Source: Bacteroidota bacterium (GTDB lineage: Bacteria > Bacteroidota > Bacteroidia > Flavobacteriales > Flavobacteriaceae). From it: a stretch of 37,294 nucleotides of DNA. The stretch's first letter is position 1, and every line of letters begins with the position of its first letter. Location: NCBI GenBank assembly GCA_023390775.1, contig JAEWCF010000029.1:1-37294 (forward strand). Direction: 5' to 3'. A program made the translations under genes and the position numbers. This document shows positions 8,513-15,299 of the stretch, piece after piece. Below the pieces are notes generated by a model, which was given only the letters and a program-made list of their open reading frames with translations, had not been told where the DNA came from and did not search any database.

Positions 8513-8520
8513 CAAAAATA
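8513..8520 (-). promoter_or_regulatory. -7 promoter box for the MBL hydrolase
   Basis: Minus-strand TATTTTTG fits TAnnTTTG and lies 14 nt upstream of the proposed TTG start at 8498. The leader would be nearly absent. Confidence 0.5.
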
Positions 8521-8552
8521 GAATTAAATCCCGCGCCGGACCGTTGTTTTGT

Positions 8553-8560
8553 TAACTTTG
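8553..8560 (+). promoter_or_regulatory. -7 promoter box for the gene at 8586
   Basis: TAACTTTG fits TAnnTTTG and ends 25 nt before ATG 8586. It is divergent from the MBL promoter 32 nt away. Confidence 0.55.
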
Positions 8561-8585
8561 TCAATCAGGAAAGTATCCACTTAAA

Positions 8586-10046
8586 ATGAGTACCGAAATA
8601 ACTTTAAAGGGCGATAAGGTCATCGAGCAGATCCCCTCGATCAAGGACAAGGCCCTCCGGATCAACCTCAACGAAAACATATACGGAACATTTGCCGAAA
8701 TCGGTGCCGGCCAGGAGACCGTGCGTCATTTTTTTCGTTCGGGCGGTTCTTCCGGTACGATTGCCAAGGCGATGTCGGCCTATGACAAGGATTTCAGCGA
8801 CGCGATCTACGGCTCGGAGGCCGATGGCCGATACGTGACCGAAAGCCGCCTCAAGAAAATGCTCTCGCATGAAGTGGACCTGATCGAGAAACGCCTTAGC
8901 CGCGACAAGCATCCGGGAAAACTGTTCTTTTCCTATGCGAATACCGTTGCGACGATCGATTTCGCCAAGCAGTTCAAAGGGCACGGCTGGGTCGGTATCC
9001 GCTATCAGCTGGAACCCGACGAAGATTACAACGAGATCATCATCCATATCCGTTTCAAGGAAAACGATGCCAGGCTCCAGCAGGAAACCCTCGGGATCTT
9101 GGGCGTGAACCTCATATACGGCGCATTCTACAAATACAACGACCCGAAGAAATTGCTTCGGTACCTCTACGACCACCTGGACAAGGACCAGCTCGAGATC
9201 GACACGATCAATTTTGCCGGCCCGCGTTTCGCAGAGGTCGACAACCGGTTGATGAGCCTTCAACTCGTGAAGAACGGCATGACCGATGCGGTGATGTTCG
9301 ACCCCAACGGCAACAACATCCTCCCGGCGGCCATTCTGTACAAGAAAAACATTTTGGCCCTGCGCGGCAGTTTCAGGCCGGTGACCCGTGTCAATATGGA
9401 CATGTATGAGAAATCGCTCAAGATGTTCCTCGAGGAGAGCAAGGTTGAACCAAAGAACACGCTGGTTATTTTCGAGATCACGCTTTCCAACCTTCGTTCG
9501 GACGGTGAGATCGACGAGCGCGATTTCATGGACCGCGCCGAACTCCTTTGTTCGTTGGGACAAACCGTGATGATCTCGAATTTTCAGGAATACTACAAGG
9601 TCGTGGAATATTTCTCCAATTACACCAAGGCCCGGATGGGTCTTGCTATGGGCGTAAACAACCTCGTGGATATTTTCGACGAAAAATATTACCGTCACCT
9701 CAGCGGCGGAATACTCGAGGCTTTCGGGAAACTGTTCTACCGCGACCTCAAGGTTTTCCTCTATCCGATGCTGGACGATAACGGCGAGATCATCAACTCC
9801 GAAAACCTCAAGGTGCACCCACGGATGAAGGAGCTCTACAAATTCTTCAAATTCAACGGCAAGGTCATCGACATCGACGATTTTGACCGAAGCACGCTCC
9901 AGATCTTTTCCCGTGTGGTGCTCAAGATGATCAGCAAGGGCAAACGCGGTTGGGAAGAGATGCTGCCCGCGGGTATCGCGAACATGATCAAGAAAGACAA
10001 ATTGTTCGGGTTCGATCCGGAAAAGGTGTTGGAGGAGAAAGCTTAA
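8586..10046 (+). CDS. Large conserved soluble protein of unknown function
   Basis: A 486-residue protein with no signal peptide and no membrane helix, so presumably cytoplasmic. Conserved-looking blocks are LRINLNENIYGTFAEIGAG (24-42), VRHFFRSGGSSGTIAKAMSAYDKDFSDAIYG (46-76), LFFSYANTVATIDFAK, GHGWVGIRYQ, HIRFKENDARLQQETLGILG, and later ILALRGSFRPVTRVNMDMYEKS and RAELLCSLGQTVMISNFQEYYK. Relatives I recall are sometimes labelled TonB-dependent receptor or nicotinate-nucleotide adenylyltransferase, but neither label fits what is visible: there is no plug or barrel, no signal and no HxGH motif. I cannot assign a reaction. It is transcribed alone, and its stop is followed 6 bases later by a heptad-repeat element. 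Confidence 0.85.
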   Translation: MSTEITLKGDKVIEQIPSIKDKALRINLNENIYGTFAEIGAGQETVRHFFRSGGSSGTIAKAMSAYDKDFSDAIYGSEADGRYVTESRLKKMLSHEVDLIEKRLSRDKHPGKLFFSYANTVATIDFAKQFKGHGWVGIRYQLEPDEDYNEIIIHIRFKENDARLQQETLGILGVNLIYGAFYKYNDPKKLLRYLYDHLDKDQLEIDTINFAGPRFAEVDNRLMSLQLVKNGMTDAVMFDPNGNNILPAAILYKKNILALRGSFRPVTRVNMDMYEKSLKMFLEESKVEPKNTLVIFEITLSNLRSDGEIDERDFMDRAELLCSLGQTVMISNFQEYYKVVEYFSNYTKARMGLAMGVNNLVDIFDEKYYRHLSGGILEAFGKLFYRDLKVFLYPMLDDNGEIINSENLKVHPRMKELYKFFKFNGKVIDIDDFDRSTLQIFSRVVLKMISKGKRGWEEMLPAGIANMIKKDKLFGFDPEKVLEEKA

Positions 10047-10052
10047 AAAGCG

Positions 10053-10230
10053 GTCAGCTATCAGCTGTCAGCTATCAGCTTGTCCGCGGTCAGCAAGATG
10101 TCTGGTTTCCTTATCGACACTAAGGTACAACCCTAAATCTCATTAGAAGCATTTAGACATGGTCCCGTCCTCAGGAGCTCATCAATTAACGATTACAAAC
10201 TGACAGCTGATAGCTGAAAGCTGACAGCTA
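10053..10230. repeat. Heptad inverted-repeat element, copy A
   Basis: The left arm is four perfect tandem heptamers at 10053-10080 (GTCAGCT, ATCAGCT, GTCAGCT, ATCAGCT) plus an offset GTCAGCA at 10089-10095. The right arm at 10198-10230 is the opposite orientation: AACTGAC, AGCTGAT, AGCTGAA, AGCTGAC, then a decayed AGCT. The arms are separated by about 117 bases. The spacer contains nested inverted repeats: ATGTCT 10098-10103 with AGACAT 10155-10160, CCTTA with TAAGG (10109-10125), and CTAAAT 10133-10138 with ATTTAG 10151-10156. The right arm reaches the last base of the bcp stop codon. Period and arm orientation match copies B and C under the consensus RTYAGYN. Confidence 0.85.
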
Positions 10231-10683
10231 TATTAGTATTTGAGCGGCGTGGTTTTTTGTTTTCACATCCTCTATTACCCTTTCGATAATGCCGTTTTCG
10301 TCGATGATAAATGTCTTTCGGTGAATGCCGTCGTAGGTGCGGCCCATGAATTTCTTTGGCCCCCAGACGCCGAATGCATTAAGCACTGATTTATCCTCGT
10401 CGGCCAATAACGGGAACGGGAACTTGTATTTATCCCTGAATTTTGCCTGCCTTTTTGGTGAGTCGGCACTGACACCCAGCAGTTCATACCCCTGGTCCTT
10501 CAGCGTCTGGAAATTGTCGCGAAGGCTGCAGGCTTCGGCGGTGCATCCGGGCGTATCTGCTTTCGGATAAAAGAAAATCACCAGTTTTCGACCGGCGTAA
10601 TCCTCGAGTTTGTGCAGGCTTCCGTCCTGATCGACCTGGGAGAATGCCGGCGCCTTGTCCCCCGCTTTCAAAGTTTGCATCAT
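10228..10683 (-). CDS. bcp: Thioredoxin-dependent thiol peroxidase (Bcp/PrxQ)
   Basis: A 151-residue atypical two-cysteine peroxiredoxin that reduces hydrogen and organic peroxides using thioredoxin. The active-site segment is FFYPKADTPGCTAEACSLRD, with peroxidatic Cys47 and resolving Cys52 in the same helix. Other family parts are GVSADSPKRQAKF, FPLLADEDKSV, FGVWGPKKFMG and the C-terminal RKTFIIDENG. Translation could start at Met1 or Met2. The final residues (AAQILI) and the TAG stop run into the right arm of repeat copy A, so the extreme C-terminus may have been set by that element. It is divergent from nth. Confidence 0.95.
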   Translation of the reverse strand: MMQTLKAGDKAPAFSQVDQDGSLHKLEDYAGRKLVIFFYPKADTPGCTAEACSLRDNFQTLKDQGYELLGVSADSPKRQAKFRDKYKFPFPLLADEDKSVLNAFGVWGPKKFMGRTYDGIHRKTFIIDENGIIERVIEDVKTKNHAAQILI

Positions 10684-10685
10684 CG

Positions 10686-10693
10686 TATATTTG
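10686..10693 (+). promoter_or_regulatory. -7 promoter box for nth
   Basis: TATATTTG fits TAnnTTTG and ends 16 nt before ATG 10710. This supports 10710 over the longer frame beginning at 10644, which would overlap bcp. Confidence 0.55.
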
Positions 10694-10709
10694 CAACCAA
10701 TTTACGCAA

Positions 10710-11375
10710 ATGACACGAAAGGAAAAAGCCGCCTTCATCATGCGGACGCTGGATGAAATCTATCCCGAGGTACCGGTTCCGTTAGACCATAAGGATCCGT
10801 ATACCTTGCTGATTGCCGTTCTGTTGTCGGCGCAGTGTACCGACTTGCGGGTCAACCAGATCACGCCATTGTTGTTTGCACGTGCCGACAATCCGTTTGA
10901 CATGGTAAAGTTGACGATTGGGGAAATACAGGAAATCATCAGGCCTTGCGGGCTTTCGCCGATGAAAGCCAAGGGGATCCACGGGCTTTCGGAAATCCTG
11001 ATCCGCGACTACAACGGCGCCGTTCCAGCCGATTTTGCCGCGCTCGAATCATTGCCGGCCGTGGGGCACAAGACCGCAAGCGTGGTGATGTCGCAGGCTT
11101 TTGGGGTGCCCGCCTTCCCAGTGGATACACACATCCACCGACTGATGTACCGTTGGGGACTATCGGACGGCTCATCGGTCACCCAAACCGAGCGCGATGC
11201 AAAAAAAATTTTCCCCGAAGAAAAGTGGAACAAGCTCCACCTGCAGATCATCTGGTACGGAAGGCAGTATTCCCCGGCACGCGGTTGGAACCTGGAAAGA
11301 GACCCGATCACCCTTGAGATCGGGCGCGCATCTGTGTTGAAGGAATGGGCCAAAAAAAATCCCGGCCAAAAGTGA
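10710..11375 (+). CDS. nth: Endonuclease III, form without 4Fe-4S cluster
   Basis: A 221-residue base-excision DNA glycosylase/AP lyase. It shows LLSAQCTDLRVN (38-49) and the helix-hairpin-helix LPAVGHKTASVV with catalytic Lys121. The catalytic Asp139 lies in FPVDTHIHR. In most endonuclease III proteins a C-x6-C-x2-C-x5-C motif follows a WxxHG segment. Here the segment reads HLQIIWYGRQYSPARGW and has no cysteine after residue 80, so no 4Fe-4S cluster can form. Flavobacterial Nth proteins I recall share this feature. The stop codon lies in the loop of a terminator-like hairpin. Confidence 0.93.
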   Translation: MTRKEKAAFIMRTLDEIYPEVPVPLDHKDPYTLLIAVLLSAQCTDLRVNQITPLLFARADNPFDMVKLTIGEIQEIIRPCGLSPMKAKGIHGLSEILIRDYNGAVPADFAALESLPAVGHKTASVVMSQAFGVPAFPVDTHIHRLMYRWGLSDGSSVTQTERDAKKIFPEEKWNKLHLQIIWYGRQYSPARGWNLERDPITLEIGRASVLKEWAKKNPGQK

Positions 11376-11388
11376 CCGGGAGTCTTTT
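11353..11388 (-). terminator. Terminator hairpin spanning the nth stop codon
   Basis: The stem TCCCGG (11361-11366) pairs with CCGGGA (11377-11382) around a 10-base loop that contains the nth TGA. On the minus strand it is followed by eight T (A-run 11353-11360), so it is a good terminator for the sigma-factor transcript. On the plus strand only GTCTTTT follows, so termination of nth would be weaker. Confidence 0.75.
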
Positions 11389-11530
11389 AATTCGCGATGC
11401 ATTCGAATGTCAATCGTCCTCTTCGAACGATCTTAAGCGATTTTGAATAGCTTAACAGGAAATTGACGGTTTGTTTCTTAGGTAACATTTTCGAAGCTTC
11501 TAACGATTTTTCAGTGTAGATTTTCGCCAT
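11387..11530 (-). CDS. Small 47-residue protein downstream of the ECF sigma factor
   Basis: The frame beginning MAKIYTEKSLEASKML is basic, with a central segment KKQTVNFLLSYSKSLKIVR and the ending LTFECIAN. I chose the ATG at 11530; a longer frame starts at 11569. It follows the sigma factor on the same strand and ends just before a strong minus-strand terminator, so it is probably co-transcribed. I have an impression that similar short proteins follow this sigma factor in other Flavobacteria. The role is unknown. It has no membrane helix and is far too short for a typical anti-sigma factor. Confidence 0.7.
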   Translation of the reverse strand: MAKIYTEKSLEASKMLPKKQTVNFLLSYSKSLKIVRRGRLTFECIAN

Positions 11531-11576
11531 GTCTTTCGTTTTATAATGATAGAACGAGGCGGCTTCCAAAATATTG

Positions 11577-12161
11577 TCAGTTCGTCAAAATTATGTTGTG
11601 CTTGTCAATCACCTTGCGCAGGTTCATTAGCGCGTAACGCATGCGGCCCAGTGCGGTGTTGATGCTGACGCCCGTCAATTCCGAAATTTCCTTGAAACTC
11701 AGGTCCTGGTACATTCTCATGACCAGGACTTCGCGCTGGTCCTTCGGAAGTTCATCGATCAGGCGTTGCAGGTCGGTTTCAACCTGCGAGGTGATGATCC
11801 GGCTTTCGATATTGGGCGCGTTGTCGCTCATCACCGAGAAGATTGAAAATTCCTCGGTCTCGCGAAACATGGGCATTTTCTTGTTGCGCCGGAAGTGGTC
11901 CACGATCAGGTTGTGTGCGATACGCATCACCCAGGGAAGGAATTTGCCTTCTTCGTTATAGGAGTTGGATTTCAGGGTCTTTATGACCTTGATAAAGGTG
12001 TCCTGGAAAATATCGTCGGAGATGTCGCGGTCGGAAATCTTCGAATAGATAAAGCCGTAAATCTTGGATTGGTGCCTGCCGATCAATGTAGCCAAAGCGC
12101 TTTCATCTCCTGCAACATAACTCTTCACCAATAAAGCATCGGGGATTTGAACAGTAGCCAT
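11577..12161 (-). CDS. RNA polymerase sigma factor, ECF (RpoE-like)
   Basis: A 194-residue group 4 sigma factor. Region 2 (about 15-90) contains HQSKIYGFIYSKI, DISDDIFQDTFIKVIKTL and FLPWVMRIAHNLIVDHFRR. Region 4 (about 130-185) contains LIDELPKDQREVLVMRMYQDLSFKEISELTG and the recognition helix VSINTALGRMRYALMNLRK. There is no adjacent FecR-like or other anti-sigma gene, only the 47-residue protein at 11387-11530. The closely conserved flavobacterial group around this factor is commonly a stand-alone housekeeping-type ECF. A -7 box at 12247-12254 gives a leader of about 80 nt. Confidence 0.93.
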   Translation of the reverse strand: MATVQIPDALLVKSYVAGDESALATLIGRHQSKIYGFIYSKISDRDISDDIFQDTFIKVIKTLKSNSYNEEGKFLPWVMRIAHNLIVDHFRRNKKMPMFRETEEFSIFSVMSDNAPNIESRIITSQVETDLQRLIDELPKDQREVLVMRMYQDLSFKEISELTGVSINTALGRMRYALMNLRKVIDKHNIILTN

Positions 12162-12246
12162 AGTCGTACCTTTTAGTTTTGGGTTAAATAGTTCCGGGTC
12201 TAAAAAGTAGTTCTGATAATAGGCAAATGTCTTTAATATGTAATTC

Positions 12247-12254
12247 CAAATTTA
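12247..12254 (-). promoter_or_regulatory. Promoter for the ECF sigma factor
   Basis: Minus-strand TAAATTTG fits TAnnTTTG, with a TTTG 21 nt further upstream as a possible -33 element. The leader to ATG 12161 is about 80 nt, longer than for the other genes here. Confidence 0.5.
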
Positions 12255-12362
12255 ACAGATAAAAAATTTCAAATCCAAACAATTCAAAAAAATTAACAAA
12301 ACATGTATAATAATTAAGAATTCGGTAGGTTCATTCGGCATAAAAAAAACACAAGGTTGCGG

Positions 12363-12446
12363 GTTAGTGGTTGGTGGTTAGTGGCTAGTGGTTAGTGGTT
12401 AGTGGCCGACAACTGACGACTGATGACTGATGACTGATGACTTATA
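12363..12446. repeat. Heptad inverted-repeat element, copy B (hairpin)
   Basis: Six tandem heptamers GTTAGTG/GTTGGTG/GCTAGTG fill 12363-12404. After the apex GCCGACA there are ACTGACG and three ACTGATG at 12412-12439, then a decayed ACTTATA. Aligning the arms (12403 with 12412, moving outward) gives six pairs, some G-U in plus-strand RNA, and about one mismatch (usually G-G) in each turn of seven, over roughly 30 positions. In minus-strand RNA the G-U pairs become A-C mismatches. The element lies between the divergent sigma-factor and uvrA promoters, about 35 nt upstream of the uvrA -7 box. Confidence 0.85.
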
Positions 12447-12480
12447 ACAAATGTTTGTCATTTCACCGAAGCCTAATTTT

Positions 12481-12488
12481 TATCTTTG
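12481..12488 (+). promoter_or_regulatory. -7 promoter box for uvrA
   Basis: TATCTTTG fits TAnnTTTG, with a TTTG at 12454-12457 (23-nt gap) as a possible -33 element. It ends 18 nt before ATG 12507. Confidence 0.6.
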
Positions 12489-12506
12489 TGGAAACTAACA
12501 TTTTTT

Positions 12507-15299
12507 ATGCGCCCGGACCTTTCAAAACTTGAGCCAAAAAAACACATCCTGATCAAAGGCGCACAAATCCACAACCTTAAGGACCTTGATGTCGCAATAC
12601 CGCGCAATCAGCTGGTGGTCATCACGGGGCTTTCGGGATCGGGAAAATCGAGTTTGGCCTTTGATACGCTTTATGCCGAGGGCCAGCGCCGGTACGTCGA
12701 GAGCTTGTCGTCGTACGCGAGGCAATTCCTGGGGCGTTTCGACAAGCCCAAAGTGGAATACATCAAGGGCATCGCGCCGGCGATCGCAATAGAGCAGAAA
12801 GTCAACACGACAAATGCCCGTTCCACGGTCGGGACTTCCACCGAAATTTACGATTACCTAAAACTGCTTTACGCGCGCGCGGGGCATACATTCTCCCCGG
12901 TATCGGGGCTGGAAGTTAAAAAGGACACGGTAACCGATGTCGTGGACACGGTCAAGACCCTTCCAGGCAACAGCCGATGGCTTCTCCTGGCACCGATCCA
13001 TCTCGAGGACGGAAGGTTGCTTGAGGACAAATTGAAAGTGCTGCTCCAACAGGGTTTTGCGAGGATCCTGGTCAAAAATGAATTGGTCCGGCTCGATGAA
13101 ATCGACGGGCACACGCTTGACAACAAGGACGTCTTGCTCGTGATTGACCGGATCGTGGTCAAGGCCGATGAAGACGAAGAATTTTTCAATCGCCTCTCCG
13201 ATGCCGTGCAGGCCGCATTCTATGAAGGCAAGGGCACGTGCTATTTGCAGGATGCCGAAACCGGCGAGCGCAGGACCTTCAGCAACAAATTCGAACTCGA
13301 CGGCATTACCTTTCCCGAACCGAACGTCCACCTCTTCAGTGTCAACAATCCCTATGGCGCCTGCCCCGTTTGCGAAGGCTACGGAAACGTGATCGGGATC
13401 GATGCGGAGCTGGTCATCCCAAATACGTCGCTATCGGTTTACGAAAACGCGATCTATCCGTGGCGCGGCGAGAGCATGGGCTGGTACCGGGACCAATTGG
13501 TCAACAATGCCTATAAATTTGATTTTCCCATACATAAACCCTACTTCGAACTTTCCGACGATCAAAAGGAACTGATCTGGAAGGGCAATAAATATTTTAC
13601 CGGGCTCAATGATTTTTTTGCCGAACTCGAAGCCAAGAACTACAAAATTCAGAACCGCGTCATGCTTTCGCGCTACAGGGGCAAGACCAAATGCCATGCG
13701 TGCAAGGGTCGTCGTCTCAAGCCGGAGGCAAATTACGTCCAGGTGGGCGGAAAGACCATATCGGAACTCGTGGACATGCCGATCCGCAGGCTTCGGGAAT
13801 TTTTCCTGAACCTTGAATTAAGCGAGTACGATGCCCGGGTGGCTAAACGCCTGCTGTTAGAAATCAATAACCGGCTCGCATTTTTATCCGATGTCGGCCT
13901 TGATTACTTGACCCTTAACCGGAATTCCGCGAGTCTGTCCGGCGGCGAATCGCAGCGAATCAACCTGGCCACGTCGCTTGGCAGCAGCCTCGTGGGTTCG
14001 ATGTATATACTGGACGAACCCAGCATCGGCCTTCACCCAAAAGATACCGAACGCCTGATCGAGGTGCTGCTCTCTCTTCGCAATCTGGGCAACACCGTCA
14101 TTGTGGTCGAACACGACGAAGACATAATGCGCGCGGCCGACAATATCATCGACATCGGCCCCGAAGCCGGTTCGCTGGGGGGTAAACTCGTCGCGCAGGG
14201 CGATTATGCGCAGATCCTGACATCGGACACGCTGACGGGGAAATACCTCAGCGGCAGGATCGCGATCGAAGTGCCGAAAAAGCGCCGGAAATCATCCTCC
14301 TATATTGAAATCCTCGGCGCCCGGGAAAATAACCTGCGAAACATCGATGTCCGGTTTCCGCTTGAATGCCTGACGGTGATCACAGGCGTATCGGGCAGCG
14401 GAAAAAGCACCCTGATCAAAAAAATCCTTTTTCCGGCCATGCAAAAACAGTTGGAAGGCGTAAGCGACAAGGCCGGTCAATTCTCGGAACTGCGAGGGCA
14501 TTATCACCGCGTGCGCCATATCGAATACGTCGACCAGAATCCGATTGGCAGGAGCAGCCGTTCCAATCCGGTCACCTACATAAACGCATACGACGACATC
14601 CGCGACCTGTTTGCCAAAGAAAAACTCTCTAAGGTCAGGGGCTACCAGTCCAAGCATTTCTCCTTCAATGTCGATGGGGGAAGGTGCGATGCCTGCAAAG
14701 GCGAAGGGACCGTGAATGTCGAGATGGTCTTCATGGCAGACGTCCAGCTTCCGTGCGAGGCGTGCAATGGCCAGCGATTCAAGAAGGAAATCCTGGAAGT
14801 GCGTTTTGAAGGTAAGAATATCGACGACATCCTCACCATGACCATCGATGAGGCGGTGGACTTTTTCTCGGCTCACAAACAGGCGAAGATCATGCAAAAG
14901 CTCCAGCCCTTGCGCGACGTCGGGCTCGGGTACGTGCAACTGGGCCAATCGTCCTCCACGCTCTCTGGCGGCGAGGCCCAAAGGATCAAACTGGCATCGT
15001 TCCTGGTTAAGGGCAGCCTCAAGGAAAAAGCGCTTTTTGTTTTTGACGAACCCACGACGGGGCTCCATTTCCACGACATCAAAAAATTGCTCGCATCTTT
15101 TGATGCGCTAATCGAAAACGGCCACTCCATCATCGTCATCGAACATAACCTGGACCTGATCAAGTGCGCCGACTGGGTCATCGACCTCGGCCCCGAAGGC
15201 GGCGAAAACGGCGGGCACCTGTTGGCGGTCGGCACACCGGAAGAAATCGCGGCCAACCCCGACTCAGTTACGGGCAAATACCTGAAGGAAAAACTTTAG
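12507..15299 (+). CDS. uvrA: Excinuclease ABC subunit UvrA
   Basis: A 930-residue DNA damage-recognition ATPase of nucleotide excision repair, close to the usual 940. It has two ABC modules: Walker A GLSGSGKSS near 43 and GVSGSGKST near 632; signatures LSGGESQRINLATSLG and LSGGEAQRIKLASFLV; Walker B YILDEPSIGLHP and FVFDEPTTGLHF. The second zinc module is intact (CDAC and CEAC about 20 residues apart). In the first zinc module only the distal CPVC remains, near residue 287; the proximal CxxC is replaced (FELDG). Another CHAC lies near 395. I chose ATG 12507 because the alternative upstream start lies in the promoter. It overlaps the convergent peptidase gene by 4 bases. Confidence 0.97.
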   Translation: MRPDLSKLEPKKHILIKGAQIHNLKDLDVAIPRNQLVVITGLSGSGKSSLAFDTLYAEGQRRYVESLSSYARQFLGRFDKPKVEYIKGIAPAIAIEQKVNTTNARSTVGTSTEIYDYLKLLYARAGHTFSPVSGLEVKKDTVTDVVDTVKTLPGNSRWLLLAPIHLEDGRLLEDKLKVLLQQGFARILVKNELVRLDEIDGHTLDNKDVLLVIDRIVVKADEDEEFFNRLSDAVQAAFYEGKGTCYLQDAETGERRTFSNKFELDGITFPEPNVHLFSVNNPYGACPVCEGYGNVIGIDAELVIPNTSLSVYENAIYPWRGESMGWYRDQLVNNAYKFDFPIHKPYFELSDDQKELIWKGNKYFTGLNDFFAELEAKNYKIQNRVMLSRYRGKTKCHACKGRRLKPEANYVQVGGKTISELVDMPIRRLREFFLNLELSEYDARVAKRLLLEINNRLAFLSDVGLDYLTLNRNSASLSGGESQRINLATSLGSSLVGSMYILDEPSIGLHPKDTERLIEVLLSLRNLGNTVIVVEHDEDIMRAADNIIDIGPEAGSLGGKLVAQGDYAQILTSDTLTGKYLSGRIAIEVPKKRRKSSSYIEILGARENNLRNIDVRFPLECLTVITGVSGSGKSTLIKKILFPAMQKQLEGVSDKAGQFSELRGHYHRVRHIEYVDQNPIGRSSRSNPVTYINAYDDIRDLFAKEKLSKVRGYQSKHFSFNVDGGRCDACKGEGTVNVEMVFMADVQLPCEACNGQRFKKEILEVRFEGKNIDDILTMTIDEAVDFFSAHKQAKIMQKLQPLRDVGLGYVQLGQSSSTLSGGEAQRIKLASFLVKGSLKEKALFVFDEPTTGLHFHDIKKLLASFDALIENGHSIIVIEHNLDLIKCADWVIDLGPEGGENGGHLLAVGTPEEIAANPDSVTGKYLKEKL

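Larger units (their letters stand above)
12162..12506. other. Intergenic region between sigma factor and uvrA
   Basis: This 345-base gap between divergent genes holds the sigma-factor promoter box (12247-12254), an AT-rich stretch without further recognised signal (12255-12357), the heptad hairpin copy B (12363-12446) and the uvrA promoter box (12481-12488). I see no open reading frame worth calling. Two near-copies of TAGTTCYG occur in the sigma leader (about 12188-12215), and I attach no meaning to them. Confidence 0.7.

Noticed and set aside
8604..9818. 404-residue minus-strand frame
   Set aside because: Antisense to the conserved 486-residue gene, without recognisable domains or promoter.
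10053..10230. CRISPR-like array
   Set aside because: The repeat is 7 bases long with no spacers between units, the arms are in opposite orientation, and no cas genes are present.
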